A stretch of DNA of 64,000 nt. Source: Candidatus Roizmanbacteria bacterium RIFCSPLOWO2_01_FULL_37_12. GTDB lineage: Bacteria > Patescibacteriota > Microgenomatia > UBA1406 > GWC2-37-13. Within the stretch, counting starts at the first letter, position 1. Each line of letters starts with the position of its first letter. Under the pieces are notes generated by a model. The model saw only the letters and a list, made by a program, of their open reading frames with translations. It was not told the DNA's origin and ran no database searches. Shown in pieces: positions 14,059-22,879 of the stretch. The stretch covers positions 1-64,000 of the forward strand of contig MGAG01000010.1 of assembly GCA_001789645.1 (NCBI GenBank), in the 5' to 3' direction. The position numbers and the translations under genes are program-made.

Positions 14059-15201
14059 ATGAAGATCGCCTTAGTTCATGATCAACTCCAGGAGTTTGGC
14101 GGAGCCGAAAGAGTATTGGTAGCATTTAAAAAGATTTTTCCCCAAGCAGATGTTTACACCTCTTTTTATAATCCGGAAAAACTAGGAATTCACAGTAAAT
14201 ATTTTAAAAACTGGAGAATAATTACCTCTTGGACTGATAAAATTCCCTTTTTAAAAAATATTTATTCTCCCCTGCGTTTTATTACGCCTTGGATCTGGGA
14301 AAGTTTTGATTTTTCAAAATATGATCTGGTCATTTCATCTTCAGGTTCTTACATGTCTAAAGGAATAATTACCAGACCTGAAACAGTACATATTTCCTAT
14401 CTTCATCACCAACCTCGCTATCTTTATAGTTATGAAACCGGAAGTCTTCACGAACTGCAAAAATATTTACTCTTTCGCATTTATGCAAATCTGGTTAATC
14501 ATCCGCTTCGCCTTTGGGATTATATATCATCGCAACGACCGGATTATTTAATCGCTAATTCTGAGGAAACAAAAAAGCGCATCCAAAAATTCTACCGTCG
14601 CGACTCATATGTAATTTATCCACCAGTAAATATTCCTGCTAAAGATACCATCTTGGCTCGATCGGACCAAGATGGTACAAATAATTTTGCTTATTTTATT
14701 ACAACTTCTCGACTGGCAAAAGCTAAACACATTAACATTTTAATAAAGGCTGCAAATAATTTGAAATTTAACCTTAAAATAGTTGGAACCGGCCGGGACG
14801 AAAATTACTTAAAAAGTATTGCAGGAAATACCGTTGAATTCTTGGGAAATATATCTGACGATAAACAGCCCATACTTTATTTAAACGCCAAGGCCTTTTT
14901 ATTTTCCGCAGTTGACGAGGAATTCGGAATAGCTCCCGTTGAAGCAATGGGTTATGGTTTACCGGTAATTGCCTATGCGTCGGGTGGAATTAAAGAAACA
15001 ATTAGGGATGAATTCAATGGTTATTTATTCAACGAATTGGTCCCATCATCTCTCATAAGTCAAATTAAAAAAATTGAATCTATGTCAAAAGAAAAATATC
15101 TTGAGATGAGAAAAAATACCAGAAAAGAGTCCGAAAAATATTCCTTTGCTAATTTTAAAAAACAAGTATTAGATTTTATAAATTCAAAAATGTCATCCTG
15201 A
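14059..15201 (+). CDS. GT4-family glycosyltransferase (mannosyltransferase-like)
   Basis: 380 residues, GT-B fold. The acceptor domain opens KIALVHDQLQEFGGAERV, a form typical of GT4 mannosyltransferases; the donor domain shows ITTSRLAKAKHINIL, KIVGTGRDE and the EX7E region EEFGIAPVEAMGYGLP. It probably adds a sugar to a lipid-linked or surface glycan at the cytoplasmic face. A perfect 10-base palindrome (14647-14676) lies within the frame and encodes the hydrophilic stretch TILARSDQDG at the domain junction, looking like a read-through insertion. The stop codon sits in the dispersed repeat that follows. Confidence 0.9.
   Translation: MKIALVHDQLQEFGGAERVLVAFKKIFPQADVYTSFYNPEKLGIHSKYFKNWRIITSWTDKIPFLKNIYSPLRFITPWIWESFDFSKYDLVISSSGSYMSKGIITRPETVHISYLHHQPRYLYSYETGSLHELQKYLLFRIYANLVNHPLRLWDYISSQRPDYLIANSEETKKRIQKFYRRDSYVIYPPVNIPAKDTILARSDQDGTNNFAYFITTSRLAKAKHINILIKAANNLKFNLKIVGTGRDENYLKSIAGNTVEFLGNISDDKQPILYLNAKAFLFSAVDEEFGIAPVEAMGYGLPVIAYASGGIKETIRDEFNGYLFNELVPSSLISQIKKIESMSKEKYLEMRKNTRKESEKYSFANFKKQVLDFINSKMSS
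14647..14676. repeat. Perfect palindrome inside a coding frame
   Basis: ACCATCTTGG (14647-14656) and CCAAGATGGT (14667-14676) form a 10-base-pair stem with a 10-base loop, translated as part of the GT4 linker. Confidence 0.8.
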
Positions 15202-15259
15202 ATTTATTTCAGGATCTGGTTTTAGCAAAAAATAGATTCCGAAACAAGTTCGGAATGAC
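15192..15259. repeat. Dispersed palindromic repeat
   Basis: GTCATCCTGAATTTATTTCA...: arms ATCCTGAA/TTCAGGAT, a spacer, then ATTCCGAA/TTCGGAAT, ending ATGAC. It lies between the GT4 gene and mutM and contains the GT4 stop codon. Confidence 0.85.
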
Positions 15260-15271
15260 AAATGTTCCATT

Positions 15272-16093
15272 ATGCCGGAATTACCTGAAGTAGAGACAAT
15301 AAGACGTGGACTTGAAAAGTATATCGTTGGTAAAAAAATTGGTGATTTTGAAATAAAAGATTCTAAGCTATTACAAAGCCAACAAATACACCTCGCAGGT
15401 GAAAAAGTGATTGCCGTGAGGCGCTTTGGTAAAGGCTTGGTAATTGATCTGAGTAGTAATTTTTCTATTGCTATTCATATTAAAATGACAGGTCAATTAG
15501 TTTACCGGGATAAAAATACTAATAACAAATTGGGCTTACCCACAAAACATACTCGGGCAATTTTTATTTTTACAGATGCCTCTCGACTTTTTTTTAATGA
15601 TATCCGCAGATTCGGTTGGATAAAAATATTGAAAACTACGGAAGTTCCCCATCTATCTTTTTTCAAAAATTTAGGACCGGAACCGTTTAAAGATTTAACT
15701 CCAAATTATTTACAAAAAATTTGCGAAAAATATAATCTTCCGATAAAAGCTTTGATTATGAACCAAAATAAAATATCTGGAGTCGGTAATATTTATGCTA
15801 ATGATGCTTTAAACCTAGCTAGATTAAGTCCATTAAGAAAAGCAAAAACTTTATCCAAAAAAGAAACTAACAAACTATACCTTTCCATACTAGAAGTTCT
15901 AAACCGTGGATTAAAATTCGGAGGGTCTTCCGAAGTTAATTATGTTAACGCGGATGGAAAACAGGGCAAATACCAGGAACATTCATTAGTTTATAATCGT
16001 GAAGGAAAAAAATGCTACAACTGCGGTAGAATTATCAAAAAAGTCCGCATCGCCGGTCGAGGCACATATTTTTGTACAAATTGCCAAGTGTGA
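15272..16093 (+). CDS. mutM: Formamidopyrimidine-DNA glycosylase (Fpg/MutM)
   Basis: 273 residues. The mature N-terminus PELPEVETIRRGL supplies the catalytic Pro2 and Glu3; the middle has the H2TH region (ISGVGNIYANDAL) and the C-terminus a four-cysteine zinc finger (CYNCG ... CTNC). It removes oxidised purines such as 8-oxoguanine and cuts the DNA strand by beta/delta elimination. Length and all landmarks are standard. The final bases run close to the next gene. Confidence 0.97.
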   Translation: MPELPEVETIRRGLEKYIVGKKIGDFEIKDSKLLQSQQIHLAGEKVIAVRRFGKGLVIDLSSNFSIAIHIKMTGQLVYRDKNTNNKLGLPTKHTRAIFIFTDASRLFFNDIRRFGWIKILKTTEVPHLSFFKNLGPEPFKDLTPNYLQKICEKYNLPIKALIMNQNKISGVGNIYANDALNLARLSPLRKAKTLSKKETNKLYLSILEVLNRGLKFGGSSEVNYVNADGKQGKYQEHSLVYNREGKKCYNCGRIIKKVRIAGRGTYFCTNCQV

Positions 16094-16110
16094 TTTACTA
16101 TCATATCAAC

Positions 16111-16518
16111 ATGTCAGAACCTTTTAATAGTCCCCGTCATACTTTACCTGAAAAATATAAGTCATTGGGTCAAGATGCAAAAGATTTATCTATTGGTTGG
16201 GCACAAGATTTTATACAAGCCCCATCAATCCATGTATTATTTAAAGGTTATGATGGAACAAAAAACCAATTACAAAAATTATTGGACGAACTTAGTGACT
16301 ACGGTTTAGTACAAAAAGGTAGATTAATAAAAGGTGATCCAAAAATAGATTATACATCACTACCAGTTTTTATACCAGACTCTTCAGGAGTTCGATACCG
16401 TCTTGAACCTAGGTATCTCCATTTCCTTTATAAAAATGAATTAAAATTATCCGAAAGTAAAATTGCTGAAGAAATGCAATTAAGATTTGGTGCTAAATGG
16501 GAAGAATTAATTAAGTAA
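16111..16518 (+). CDS. Unrecognised small protein
   Basis: About 135 residues from an ATG at 16111; a longer frame starting inside mutM is less likely. Highly charged and soluble, no signal peptide or membrane segment. It has a segment QKLLDELSDYGLVQKGRLIKGDP and a tail ESKIAEEMQLRFGAKWEEL that could fold as helices, somewhat like a winged-helix arrangement, but no family was recognised. It ends one base before the convergent ABC permease gene. Confidence 0.55.
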   Translation: MSEPFNSPRHTLPEKYKSLGQDAKDLSIGWAQDFIQAPSIHVLFKGYDGTKNQLQKLLDELSDYGLVQKGRLIKGDPKIDYTSLPVFIPDSSGVRYRLEPRYLHFLYKNELKLSESKIAEEMQLRFGAKWEELIK

Positions 16519-17721
16519 TTATTCATATCTTATCGCCTCAACCGGCTCTAAGTTAGCAGCTTTTCTGGCCGGAAGAACTCCAAAAATAATTCCTATTGCG
16601 CTTGACACTCCAAGCGCCAACAGTACTGAAGGCAAATCAATATAAGCGGGAAAGAAATTTTGGACGATTAACACTCCGATAAATGCTAATATCAAACCAA
16701 ATGTTCCTCCTATTATCGACAAGGCAATTCCTTCGATCAAAAATTGAAAAAGTATATCTTTTCTTCTTGCCCCTATTGCCCGCCTGATTCCAATTTCTCT
16801 GGTTTTATCCGAGACCGTAACATACATAATATTCATAATCCCGATTCCTCCAACCAATAGCGATATGCTGGCGATCGCGACCAACACAATATTCATAATT
16901 CCAAATATAGAATTAACTACCGATAAAATTTCGGTCGGCTCGACAATACTAAAGTCATCCTCCTCGTATCTCCTAAGCATCTCTTTATTTATTTGATCTT
17001 TGACAGTGGCAAGGGGAATTTTTTCTTCAGCTTTTATGGCAAAACGGATAAATTGTTTGTCAGGATTATATATATATCCGGTCGTGTAGGGTCCAAAAAA
17101 ATATGAATCATAGTCCGGCCCGCCGAATCCTCCCCCACCTTTACTTTTTATAACTCCGATAATCAAGAAGTTGACATTATCAATAGCTACTTTCTTACCA
17201 ATCGCCTCAATTTCGCTTCCAAAAAGTTTTTCGGCGATTTTCGGACCGGCGACCAGTACTTTTGATCTCTTCTCAACATCGGTATTGTCAAAAAATCTTC
17301 CGTTTTCTATACTGAATCCCGTAATATCAAAAAAATCTTCCGAGGTAAAAAAAATGCTGACAAATTCGGATTTTTCAGTCCCTTTTGCCTCACCTGATTT
17401 TGATGATAAAGGAGCAATTCCTGTAATATTTTTAACTCTTTTCAATCGGTTAAGATCCTTGACATCGAATCGATTCCCAAGGAGCGATGAAGCGCCAAAA
17501 CTACCTCCCTCCAGAATTTTGCCCGGTGCAATAAATAAAGTATTGGTCCCTAAAGAATCGAATTGGTCGGAGATATATTTTTTCAGCCCCAATCCAAGCG
17601 CAGTCAGCATAATTACAGCAAATACCCCGATCATTATTCCCAGTGAAGTCAAAAAAGTCTGCAGCTTGCTTCTTTTAAAGTCTTCAAAGGCAGTTCTGAT
17701 GATAAAAATAAAATAATACAT
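16519..17721 (-). CDS. MacB/FtsX-family ABC transporter permease
   Basis: 400 residues: first helix after TFLTSLGIMIGVFAVIML, a large extracytoplasmic MacB_PCD domain (about 50-260), then three helices including GGIGIMNIMYVTVSDKTREIGIRRAIGAR (split by family convention) and a C-terminal helix, ending NLEPVEAIRYE. This is the four-helix MacB layout. With the ATPase and adaptor genes directly upstream it forms a MacAB-like complex that moves peptides, lipoproteins or small toxic molecules across the envelope. Three bases separate it from the ATPase gene. Confidence 0.92.
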   Translation of the reverse strand: MYYFIFIIRTAFEDFKRSKLQTFLTSLGIMIGVFAVIMLTALGLGLKKYISDQFDSLGTNTLFIAPGKILEGGSFGASSLLGNRFDVKDLNRLKRVKNITGIAPLSSKSGEAKGTEKSEFVSIFFTSEDFFDITGFSIENGRFFDNTDVEKRSKVLVAGPKIAEKLFGSEIEAIGKKVAIDNVNFLIIGVIKSKGGGGFGGPDYDSYFFGPYTTGYIYNPDKQFIRFAIKAEEKIPLATVKDQINKEMLRRYEEDDFSIVEPTEILSVVNSIFGIMNIVLVAIASISLLVGGIGIMNIMYVTVSDKTREIGIRRAIGARRKDILFQFLIEGIALSIIGGTFGLILAFIGVLIVQNFFPAYIDLPSVLLALGVSSAIGIIFGVLPARKAANLEPVEAIRYE

Positions 17722-17724
17722 AGT

Positions 17725-18396
17725 TTATTTGACTATTTTTCCGTCTCTCACATTAACTATTCTTTTTCCGTACTTGGCAATATCCGCTTCATGGGTTACA
17801 ACTGCAATGGTCATTCCCTCTTTTTCATTTAATTCTTTCAATAATTCCATAATTTCGCGACCTGTTTTTGTATCCAAATTACCTGTCGGCTCATCGGCTA
17901 ATATTAATTTAGGTTCCATTATAAGTGCCCTTAGAATTGCGACTCTTTGCTGTTGTCCGCCGGATATTTTATTGGGATATGTATTTCTTTTTTCAAATAA
18001 ACCGAATTTTTTTAATAATTCAGTTGCTTTTTCAGTTGGATTGTAGTCAAGTTTTTTACGCGCATAGATTGTAGGCAAGAGAATATTTTCCAAAACAGTC
18101 AGCTTTGGAATGAGATTAAACTGCTGGAAAACAAACCCGACAAATTCATTGCGAAGCGATGAAATCTGATCATCATCCAGTTTCGATATTTTTTTATTTT
18201 GAATAATTAACTCGCCTTGGCTTGGTTTATCTAGTAATCCAATCAGGTGCATCAATGTTGATTTGCCGCTACCCGATGGTCCTATTATCGAAATAAACTC
18301 TTTTTCTTTTATCTCCAAAGTTGCGTCTTTTAATGCATAAAATGTAGTTTCCTCGTCAATTTTATAGCTTTTGCTCACTATGTCGAGTCTAATCAT
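17725..18396 (-). CDS. ABC transporter ATP-binding protein (LolD/MacB type)
   Basis: 223 residues with Walker A GPSGSGKST (about 39-47), Q-loop FQQFNLIPKLTV, signature SGGQQQRVAILRAL, Walker B LILADEPTGNLD and the switch histidine in VVTHEAD. The GNLD form and size match the LolD/MacB/FtsE subgroup that drives mechanotransmission rather than ordinary transport. It overlaps the adaptor gene by 8 bases and serves the permease that follows. Confidence 0.95.
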   Translation of the reverse strand: MIRLDIVSKSYKIDEETTFYALKDATLEIKEKEFISIIGPSGSGKSTLMHLIGLLDKPSQGELIIQNKKISKLDDDQISSLRNEFVGFVFQQFNLIPKLTVLENILLPTIYARKKLDYNPTEKATELLKKFGLFEKRNTYPNKISGGQQQRVAILRALIMEPKLILADEPTGNLDTKTGREIMELLKELNEKEGMTIAVVTHEADIAKYGKRIVNVRDGKIVK

Positions 18397-19423
18397 AGAC
18401 TACTTCCCCCTCGGACAGTCCACTTCTAATTACTACATTTCCCTCTATTACTTCGCCTATTTTTATATATCTTTTTTCTTCTTTACCTTTGTTGTCGACC
18501 TTCACATAACTTCCTTTTTTATCTTTATTAATAAATCCCGATGGAATTGCTATGACATTTTTCATCTCGGATAAATTGAGATCGATGTCTCCGGTCATCA
18601 TCATTTTCAAAGGTAAAGATCGAGCCCGATCGTCAAGCTGAAATTTCAGATTATATACAGTTCCTGTTTCGTCTTCTTTTGGAGTAAAAGATACATAATA
18701 AAGGGTTCCGCCATAGTTATCGTCCGGATATGAGTCAAAAGTAATTTTACCCACCATACCTTCCTGGAGTCTCACGACATCCGTCTGATCCGCAGTTGCG
18801 GAAAAATAAATCGTATTTGGGTTAATTATCTCAATCTCTGCCTGGGACGGTGTTATATTTACTCCTGCGTAGGGTGAACCGATACTAACGACTAATCCTT
18901 CAATCGGAGAATAAAGTGTTGCATACTCAATTGCTAGATTTTTAAGCTCAACGTCGATTACCGCATTATTCAAATCATTTTGCGCTTTATCAAGAACTCG
19001 TATCGCTTCCCGCCTCGCATCTTCACTCAAACTTCCTGTATATTTTATCTGCGTATCCTGCTTTTCCTGATCCAAATCCAATCTCTCATTGACATAAGTG
19101 TTCAGATATTTTTTTAAGTTTTGCTGCACTTCTCTCTGATCCAAAGCCGCAATCGCTTGAAATTTTTGTACATAATCCCCTTCCCTGACTCCTATCCAGG
19201 TAAGTTTGCCGGAGGATTGAAATCTGAGAGTTGTCTTTTCCGAAGCGTCGATTTCACCGGATAAGGAAAGATCATCCCTCAGTGTTTGTCTCTTGACCGT
19301 ATAAGTTGACTTTTCCTTTTCTGATTTGATTTTTGCCGTCTGTTTTTGATAAACAATTGACCCTAAAATAATTAAAACCAATACAAAAAAATACCAGCGT
19401 TTTTTTAATAAATTAGCCATCAT
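18389..19423 (-). CDS. HlyD/MacA-type periplasmic adaptor protein
   Basis: 344 residues: one N-terminal helix, then barrel-sandwich halves (SGEIDASEKTTLRFQ ... TLYSPIEGLVVSI) on either side of a coiled-coil hairpin (about 105-165), followed by beta-barrel and membrane-proximal domains (GSYVKVDNKGKEEKRYIKIG). First gene of the MacAB-like operon. TATAAT (19427-19432) lies 3 and 6 bases before two adjacent ATG codons; the second (19420) fits a leaderless start better. In Gram-positive-type envelopes such adaptors work without an outer-membrane channel. Confidence 0.9.
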   Translation of the reverse strand: MMANLLKKRWYFFVLVLIILGSIVYQKQTAKIKSEKEKSTYTVKRQTLRDDLSLSGEIDASEKTTLRFQSSGKLTWIGVREGDYVQKFQAIAALDQREVQQNLKKYLNTYVNERLDLDQEKQDTQIKYTGSLSEDARREAIRVLDKAQNDLNNAVIDVELKNLAIEYATLYSPIEGLVVSIGSPYAGVNITPSQAEIEIINPNTIYFSATADQTDVVRLQEGMVGKITFDSYPDDNYGGTLYYVSFTPKEDETGTVYNLKFQLDDRARSLPLKMMMTGDIDLNLSEMKNVIAIPSGFINKDKKGSYVKVDNKGKEEKRYIKIGEVIEGNVVIRSGLSEGEVVYD

Positions 19424-19465
19424 ATGATTATAAAATAAAATTGTGATTAAAATCTATGCCCAAAA

Positions 19466-20677
19466 TCACTTTGTAAAGAAAGAGGTCCAGTCGGAGACGG
19501 GAAGCATGTTTGTCAAACTAAAGTTCCAGGAGTAAAGATAAATTGCCGGTAAAAGTAAAATTAAACCAATCAGAAATTTTTTGGATGTGAAAAATCTTTC
19601 AAATGCAATTACCGCCATCGGCCATAAAGGAAGACTGTAACGGCTGATATCCCTGTGCTGAATAAAGATAGTCGCGGTAAAAAATACTAAACTGAAATAA
19701 AAGAAACTTCTGTACTTAAAATCCTTTAAGGTGATAACCGCCATCAGGTATAGAAAAAAATAAAATAAAATATCCTCGAGCCAGGCTGTGCCCACCCATC
19801 TGGCACTTGAATTAAAAGCGGCAAAAGGAGACACTAGATGAATATTATCACCCGACTTAAAATAAGCAAAAAAATCATTATATTGTATTTGATAAAAGTA
19901 AAAAACGGATATTAAACCAAGTGGAATTAATAATATAAACAATTTGTTCCAGTTTATAGTTCGAGCTTGTCGAGAACTGATTAAATTATTGCTTCTCGAC
20001 TCTGCTTCGCGACGCTCGAAGAATAATTTATCTGCGAAAACTAAAAGATAAGCTGGGAACAGCAATACTCCCGGAGTCTTTGTCATGGCGGATAAACCTC
20101 CAAATAAGCCGGCCAGCAAATAATGCTTCTTTTCGAAGAAAAAGAGCGATAAAAGCACCAGCATTATAAATAAGCTTTCAGGAGCTCCGACCGACCTTAC
20201 TATCAGGAATCTCGGCAGCATTAAGAATACAAAGGTAAGGGCTAAGGGTGACTTGGTTAATTTAAACTGTCTGACTAAATTGTAAAAAAATACAGCAAGA
20301 GCCAGCGTTACCGTAATATTTACGAATATTGTCGACTTGGAATAATTAAAAATTGGGGCAAACAGACGAATCAATAATGGATATAAAGGTAGATGGGCTG
20401 CAAAATATTCATTGGCAAACTTAATATCTAAAATAAATCTTTCTATCAATTCGGGTTTATATAAGGTCTTGGCAACCACAGCGTACAGCGGGCCGTCATA
20501 ATGACGGTAGATATAGAGAAAATTCGAACTAGGAATTGTTAATCCAAACCAGGAAGTAGCCCTCAATAGAAAGGGAGACCAAAAGACAAAAGTACTTATC
20601 AAAACAATTCCGATTACGGCGATTTCGCCAGGAATAGTCTTGTTCCTGGTAAAATAGGAAAATATGTCCTTTCGCAT
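19466..20677 (-). CDS. GT-C type membrane glycosyltransferase (PIG-V/GT39-like)
   Basis: About 403 residues with some ten membrane helices. The first loop has YRHYDGPLYAVVAK, similar to the acidic first-loop motif of PIG-V and PMT/ArnT-type enzymes that take sugars from polyprenyl-phosphate carriers on the outer face. A hydrophilic stretch near the middle (SRSNNLISSRQARTI) is translated from a dispersed repeat at 19959-20020. Start at 20677: TAAAAT with an extended TG lies 7 bases upstream. The gene overlaps the 5' end of the divergent gene at 20664 by 14 bases. Confidence 0.8.
   Translation of the reverse strand: MRKDIFSYFTRNKTIPGEIAVIGIVLISTFVFWSPFLLRATSWFGLTIPSSNFLYIYRHYDGPLYAVVAKTLYKPELIERFILDIKFANEYFAAHLPLYPLLIRLFAPIFNYSKSTIFVNITVTLALAVFFYNLVRQFKLTKSPLALTFVFLMLPRFLIVRSVGAPESLFIMLVLLSLFFFEKKHYLLAGLFGGLSAMTKTPGVLLFPAYLLVFADKLFFERREAESRSNNLISSRQARTINWNKLFILLIPLGLISVFYFYQIQYNDFFAYFKSGDNIHLVSPFAAFNSSARWVGTAWLEDILFYFFLYLMAVITLKDFKYRSFFYFSLVFFTATIFIQHRDISRYSLPLWPMAVIAFERFFTSKKFLIGLILLLPAIYLYSWNFSLTNMLPVSDWTSFFTK
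19959..20020. repeat. Repeat unit translated inside a glycosyltransferase gene
   Basis: GTTCGAGCTTGTCGAGAAC and GCTTCTCGAC...GACGCTCGAAG form inverted arms. It is read in frame within the minus-strand gene and encodes a charged loop. Confidence 0.7.
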
Positions 20678-20690
20678 TAGGCTTATTTTA
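20650..20690. promoter_or_regulatory. Back-to-back promoters inside overlapping gene starts
   Basis: Plus-strand extended -10 TGGTAAAAT (TAAAAT 20650-20655) is 8 bases before the ATG at 20664; minus-strand TGGTAAAAT (TAAAAT at 20685-20690) is 7 bases before the ATG at 20677. Each -10 box lies in the other gene's coding sequence. Confidence 0.5.
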
Positions 20691-22139
20691 CCAATTATCA
20701 TAATTTTATTTGCTGCATATCTTCGCTTTTACAGATTTAGTGAGTTTGTTACTTTTCTAGGAGATCAAGGAAGAGATGCCATTATCATTAAAAGAATCAT
20801 CACCTTGGAGCATTTTCCGGCAATCGGCGCACCCAGTTCATTGGGACAAATATTTCTCGGTCCGTTTTACTATTATTTAATTGCTCCGTTTTTACTTTTT
20901 TTCAATTTCAATCCGGTCGGCCCGGCTTTCGGAGTCGGATTTCTTTCAATTGTGGGTGCGATATTTGCTTTTAAAATTGTCAAAAAGGAATTTGATTTTA
21001 TAACAGCCTTGATCTTTCTCATATTTATTTCTTTCTCAGCTGTGAACGTCCAACTAGCCAGATTCTCCTGGAACCCCAATCTGCTACCTGTTTTTTCTTT
21101 TCTAGCTCTTTATTTTTTTGATAAAACACTGACTCAAAAAAATAAACGGTATGCGGCTCTATTCGGATCATTTCTTTCATTTTCAATTCAACTGCATCAC
21201 CTTGCCTTTGTTCTTATAATTCCAACAATCTTGAGTTACTTGTCATCCCGAATTTATTTCGGGATCTCTCTCAATAAGATTCTGAAACAAGTTCAGAATG
21301 ACTTGAAGATAATTTTAATTGCTTTTATTTCTTTCGTCTTCTTCTCTCTTCCTCTTCTAATCTTCGATCTTCGCCATAACTTTTTAAATACAAAAAATCT
21401 TTTGAAATTTTTTAGCGAAGGGAATCCGACCGATCAGGAACAGTTTATTTCCAGATTTTTGGAAACTAATAATTTTTTTTATACACATATCTTTCAGACG
21501 GATTTTAATCAATACTTTGCCTTTATATTAACCGTCGTATTAATTTATATCACTGTTAAAAAATTCAAACTAAAAAATTATTTTTTTATATATATTAATC
21601 TCGTAACTTTTATATCCTATCTCCTTATTTTTAGCGTTTTTAATACGGCACGCAATTTTCATTATTACAATCCGGTATATTTTAGTTTTTATCTTATTCT
21701 ATCCTTGTTAATAACAAGTATTTCAAAAAATAAAGTATTTAAATATTTCATAATCATCTTTGTTTTAGCGCTTTATATCTTTTTTAATTTAAAAAGCCTA
21801 TCGTATCTCTTCTCAACCCGCGGGAATAATCAGATTAAAAAAGCTGAAATTATTGCTGACAGTATTTTGAGAGATAATCCTCAAATCCGCTTCCAAACTA
21901 TAGCCCTTCCTTATCTTGAGACCGACGGACACATTAGATACTACCTGGAAATAAAAGGAAAAAGGCCCCTGCCTGCGGACACTCTTCAAGAACCTTTGGA
22001 GTTGTTTGTTCTTTGTTTTGAAAAAGACTGCCAGGTCTTGGGCAGTCCCCAATGGCAAATTGCCGCCTTTAAAAGGGCTAAAGTTGATAAAATATGGAAA
22101 GTTGAAGGAGTTAAGATTTACAAATTAATTCATAAATGA
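20664..22139 (+). CDS. GT-C/GT39-like membrane glycosyltransferase
   Basis: 491 residues, about ten membrane helices. The first outer loop has FLGDQGRDAIIIKRII followed by the phrase GQIFLGPFYYYL, a form of the DxD-type loop seen in many GT39-like proteins of CPR. The C-terminal part is a soluble extracytoplasmic domain. At 21242-21302 a complete dispersed repeat is read in frame as SSRIYFGISLNKILKQVQND, placed in a loop between helices. First gene of a plus-strand run; its stop overlaps the next start by 4 bases. Confidence 0.8.
   Translation: MSFRIRLILPIIIILFAAYLRFYRFSEFVTFLGDQGRDAIIIKRIITLEHFPAIGAPSSLGQIFLGPFYYYLIAPFLLFFNFNPVGPAFGVGFLSIVGAIFAFKIVKKEFDFITALIFLIFISFSAVNVQLARFSWNPNLLPVFSFLALYFFDKTLTQKNKRYAALFGSFLSFSIQLHHLAFVLIIPTILSYLSSRIYFGISLNKILKQVQNDLKIILIAFISFVFFSLPLLIFDLRHNFLNTKNLLKFFSEGNPTDQEQFISRFLETNNFFYTHIFQTDFNQYFAFILTVVLIYITVKKFKLKNYFFIYINLVTFISYLLIFSVFNTARNFHYYNPVYFSFYLILSLLITSISKNKVFKYFIIIFVLALYIFFNLKSLSYLFSTRGNNQIKKAEIIADSILRDNPQIRFQTIALPYLETDGHIRYYLEIKGKRPLPADTLQEPLELFVLCFEKDCQVLGSPQWQIAAFKRAKVDKIWKVEGVKIYKLIHK
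21242..21302. repeat. Dispersed palindromic repeat inside a coding frame
   Basis: GTCATCCCGAATTTATTTCGGGAT, spacer, then TTCTGAA...TTCAGAATGAC. Its length keeps the reading frame open. Confidence 0.9.
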
Positions 22140-22879
22140 GCATTTCTTTAATCATTCCTTGTTACAACGAAGAAGCAAATATCCAAAAAGGAGTCTTAGA
22201 TAAAATCGGCAACTATACTAAAAACGACTCCAGATTTTTAGAGGTGATCATTGTCGACGATGGATCAAACGACGCAACCAAAAAAATAGTCAGACAGGAA
22301 TATCTGTATCAGTTTTCTAACTTTAGGTTAATTGAAAATAAACACCAAGGTAAGGCTTTTGCAATTATTACCGGAATAAAAGCCGCCAAAGGCAATCTGG
22401 TAATGTTTTCGGATATCGATCTGGCAACTCCCATCGAGGAATCGGAGAAACTTATAACAGGCTATAGTAAAGAATATCCTATCGTTATCGGATCTCGCGA
22501 CTCAAAAAGACAGGGGGCACCCATATTAAGAAAAATCATGTCTGTTGGCTTTATTATAATCAGGGATTTATTCATCGGACTTAATGGTTTAAAAGATACT
22601 CAAAACGGATTTAAGCTGTTTGACAAAAAAAAGGCTTTAATAATTATTGACAAATTAAAAGTTTTTCACTACAAAAGAATTGCCGAAGGTTCCTCGGTTA
22701 CTGCGGGATTTGATCTGGAATTTCTTTTTTTGGCTTTAAAATTGGGTTATAAAATTAAGGAAGTTCCCGTAAGCTGGCTTCATGTTGAAACAAAAAATGT
22801 CAATTTTATTACTGATTCTATTGAGACTTTGAAGGATATTATAAAAATTAAATATTATGACCTACTCCGCAAGTATTAA
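22136..22879 (+). CDS. GT2 polyprenyl-phosphate glycosyltransferase (Alg5/DPM1-like)
   Basis: 247 residues, soluble GT-A fold: SLIIPCYNEEANI, EVIIVDDGSNDAT, the metal site FSDIDLATP, the stretch VIGSRDSKRQGAP and LKDTQNGFKLF. These match dolichyl-phosphate beta-glucosyltransferase and similar enzymes that load a sugar from a nucleotide onto a lipid phosphate. The product would be the donor for the GT-C enzymes encoded on both sides. It overlaps the preceding gene by 4 bases and the next by one. Confidence 0.9.
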   Translation: MSISLIIPCYNEEANIQKGVLDKIGNYTKNDSRFLEVIIVDDGSNDATKKIVRQEYLYQFSNFRLIENKHQGKAFAIITGIKAAKGNLVMFSDIDLATPIEESEKLITGYSKEYPIVIGSRDSKRQGAPILRKIMSVGFIIIRDLFIGLNGLKDTQNGFKLFDKKKALIIIDKLKVFHYKRIAEGSSVTAGFDLEFLFLALKLGYKIKEVPVSWLHVETKNVNFITDSIETLKDIIKIKYYDLLRKY

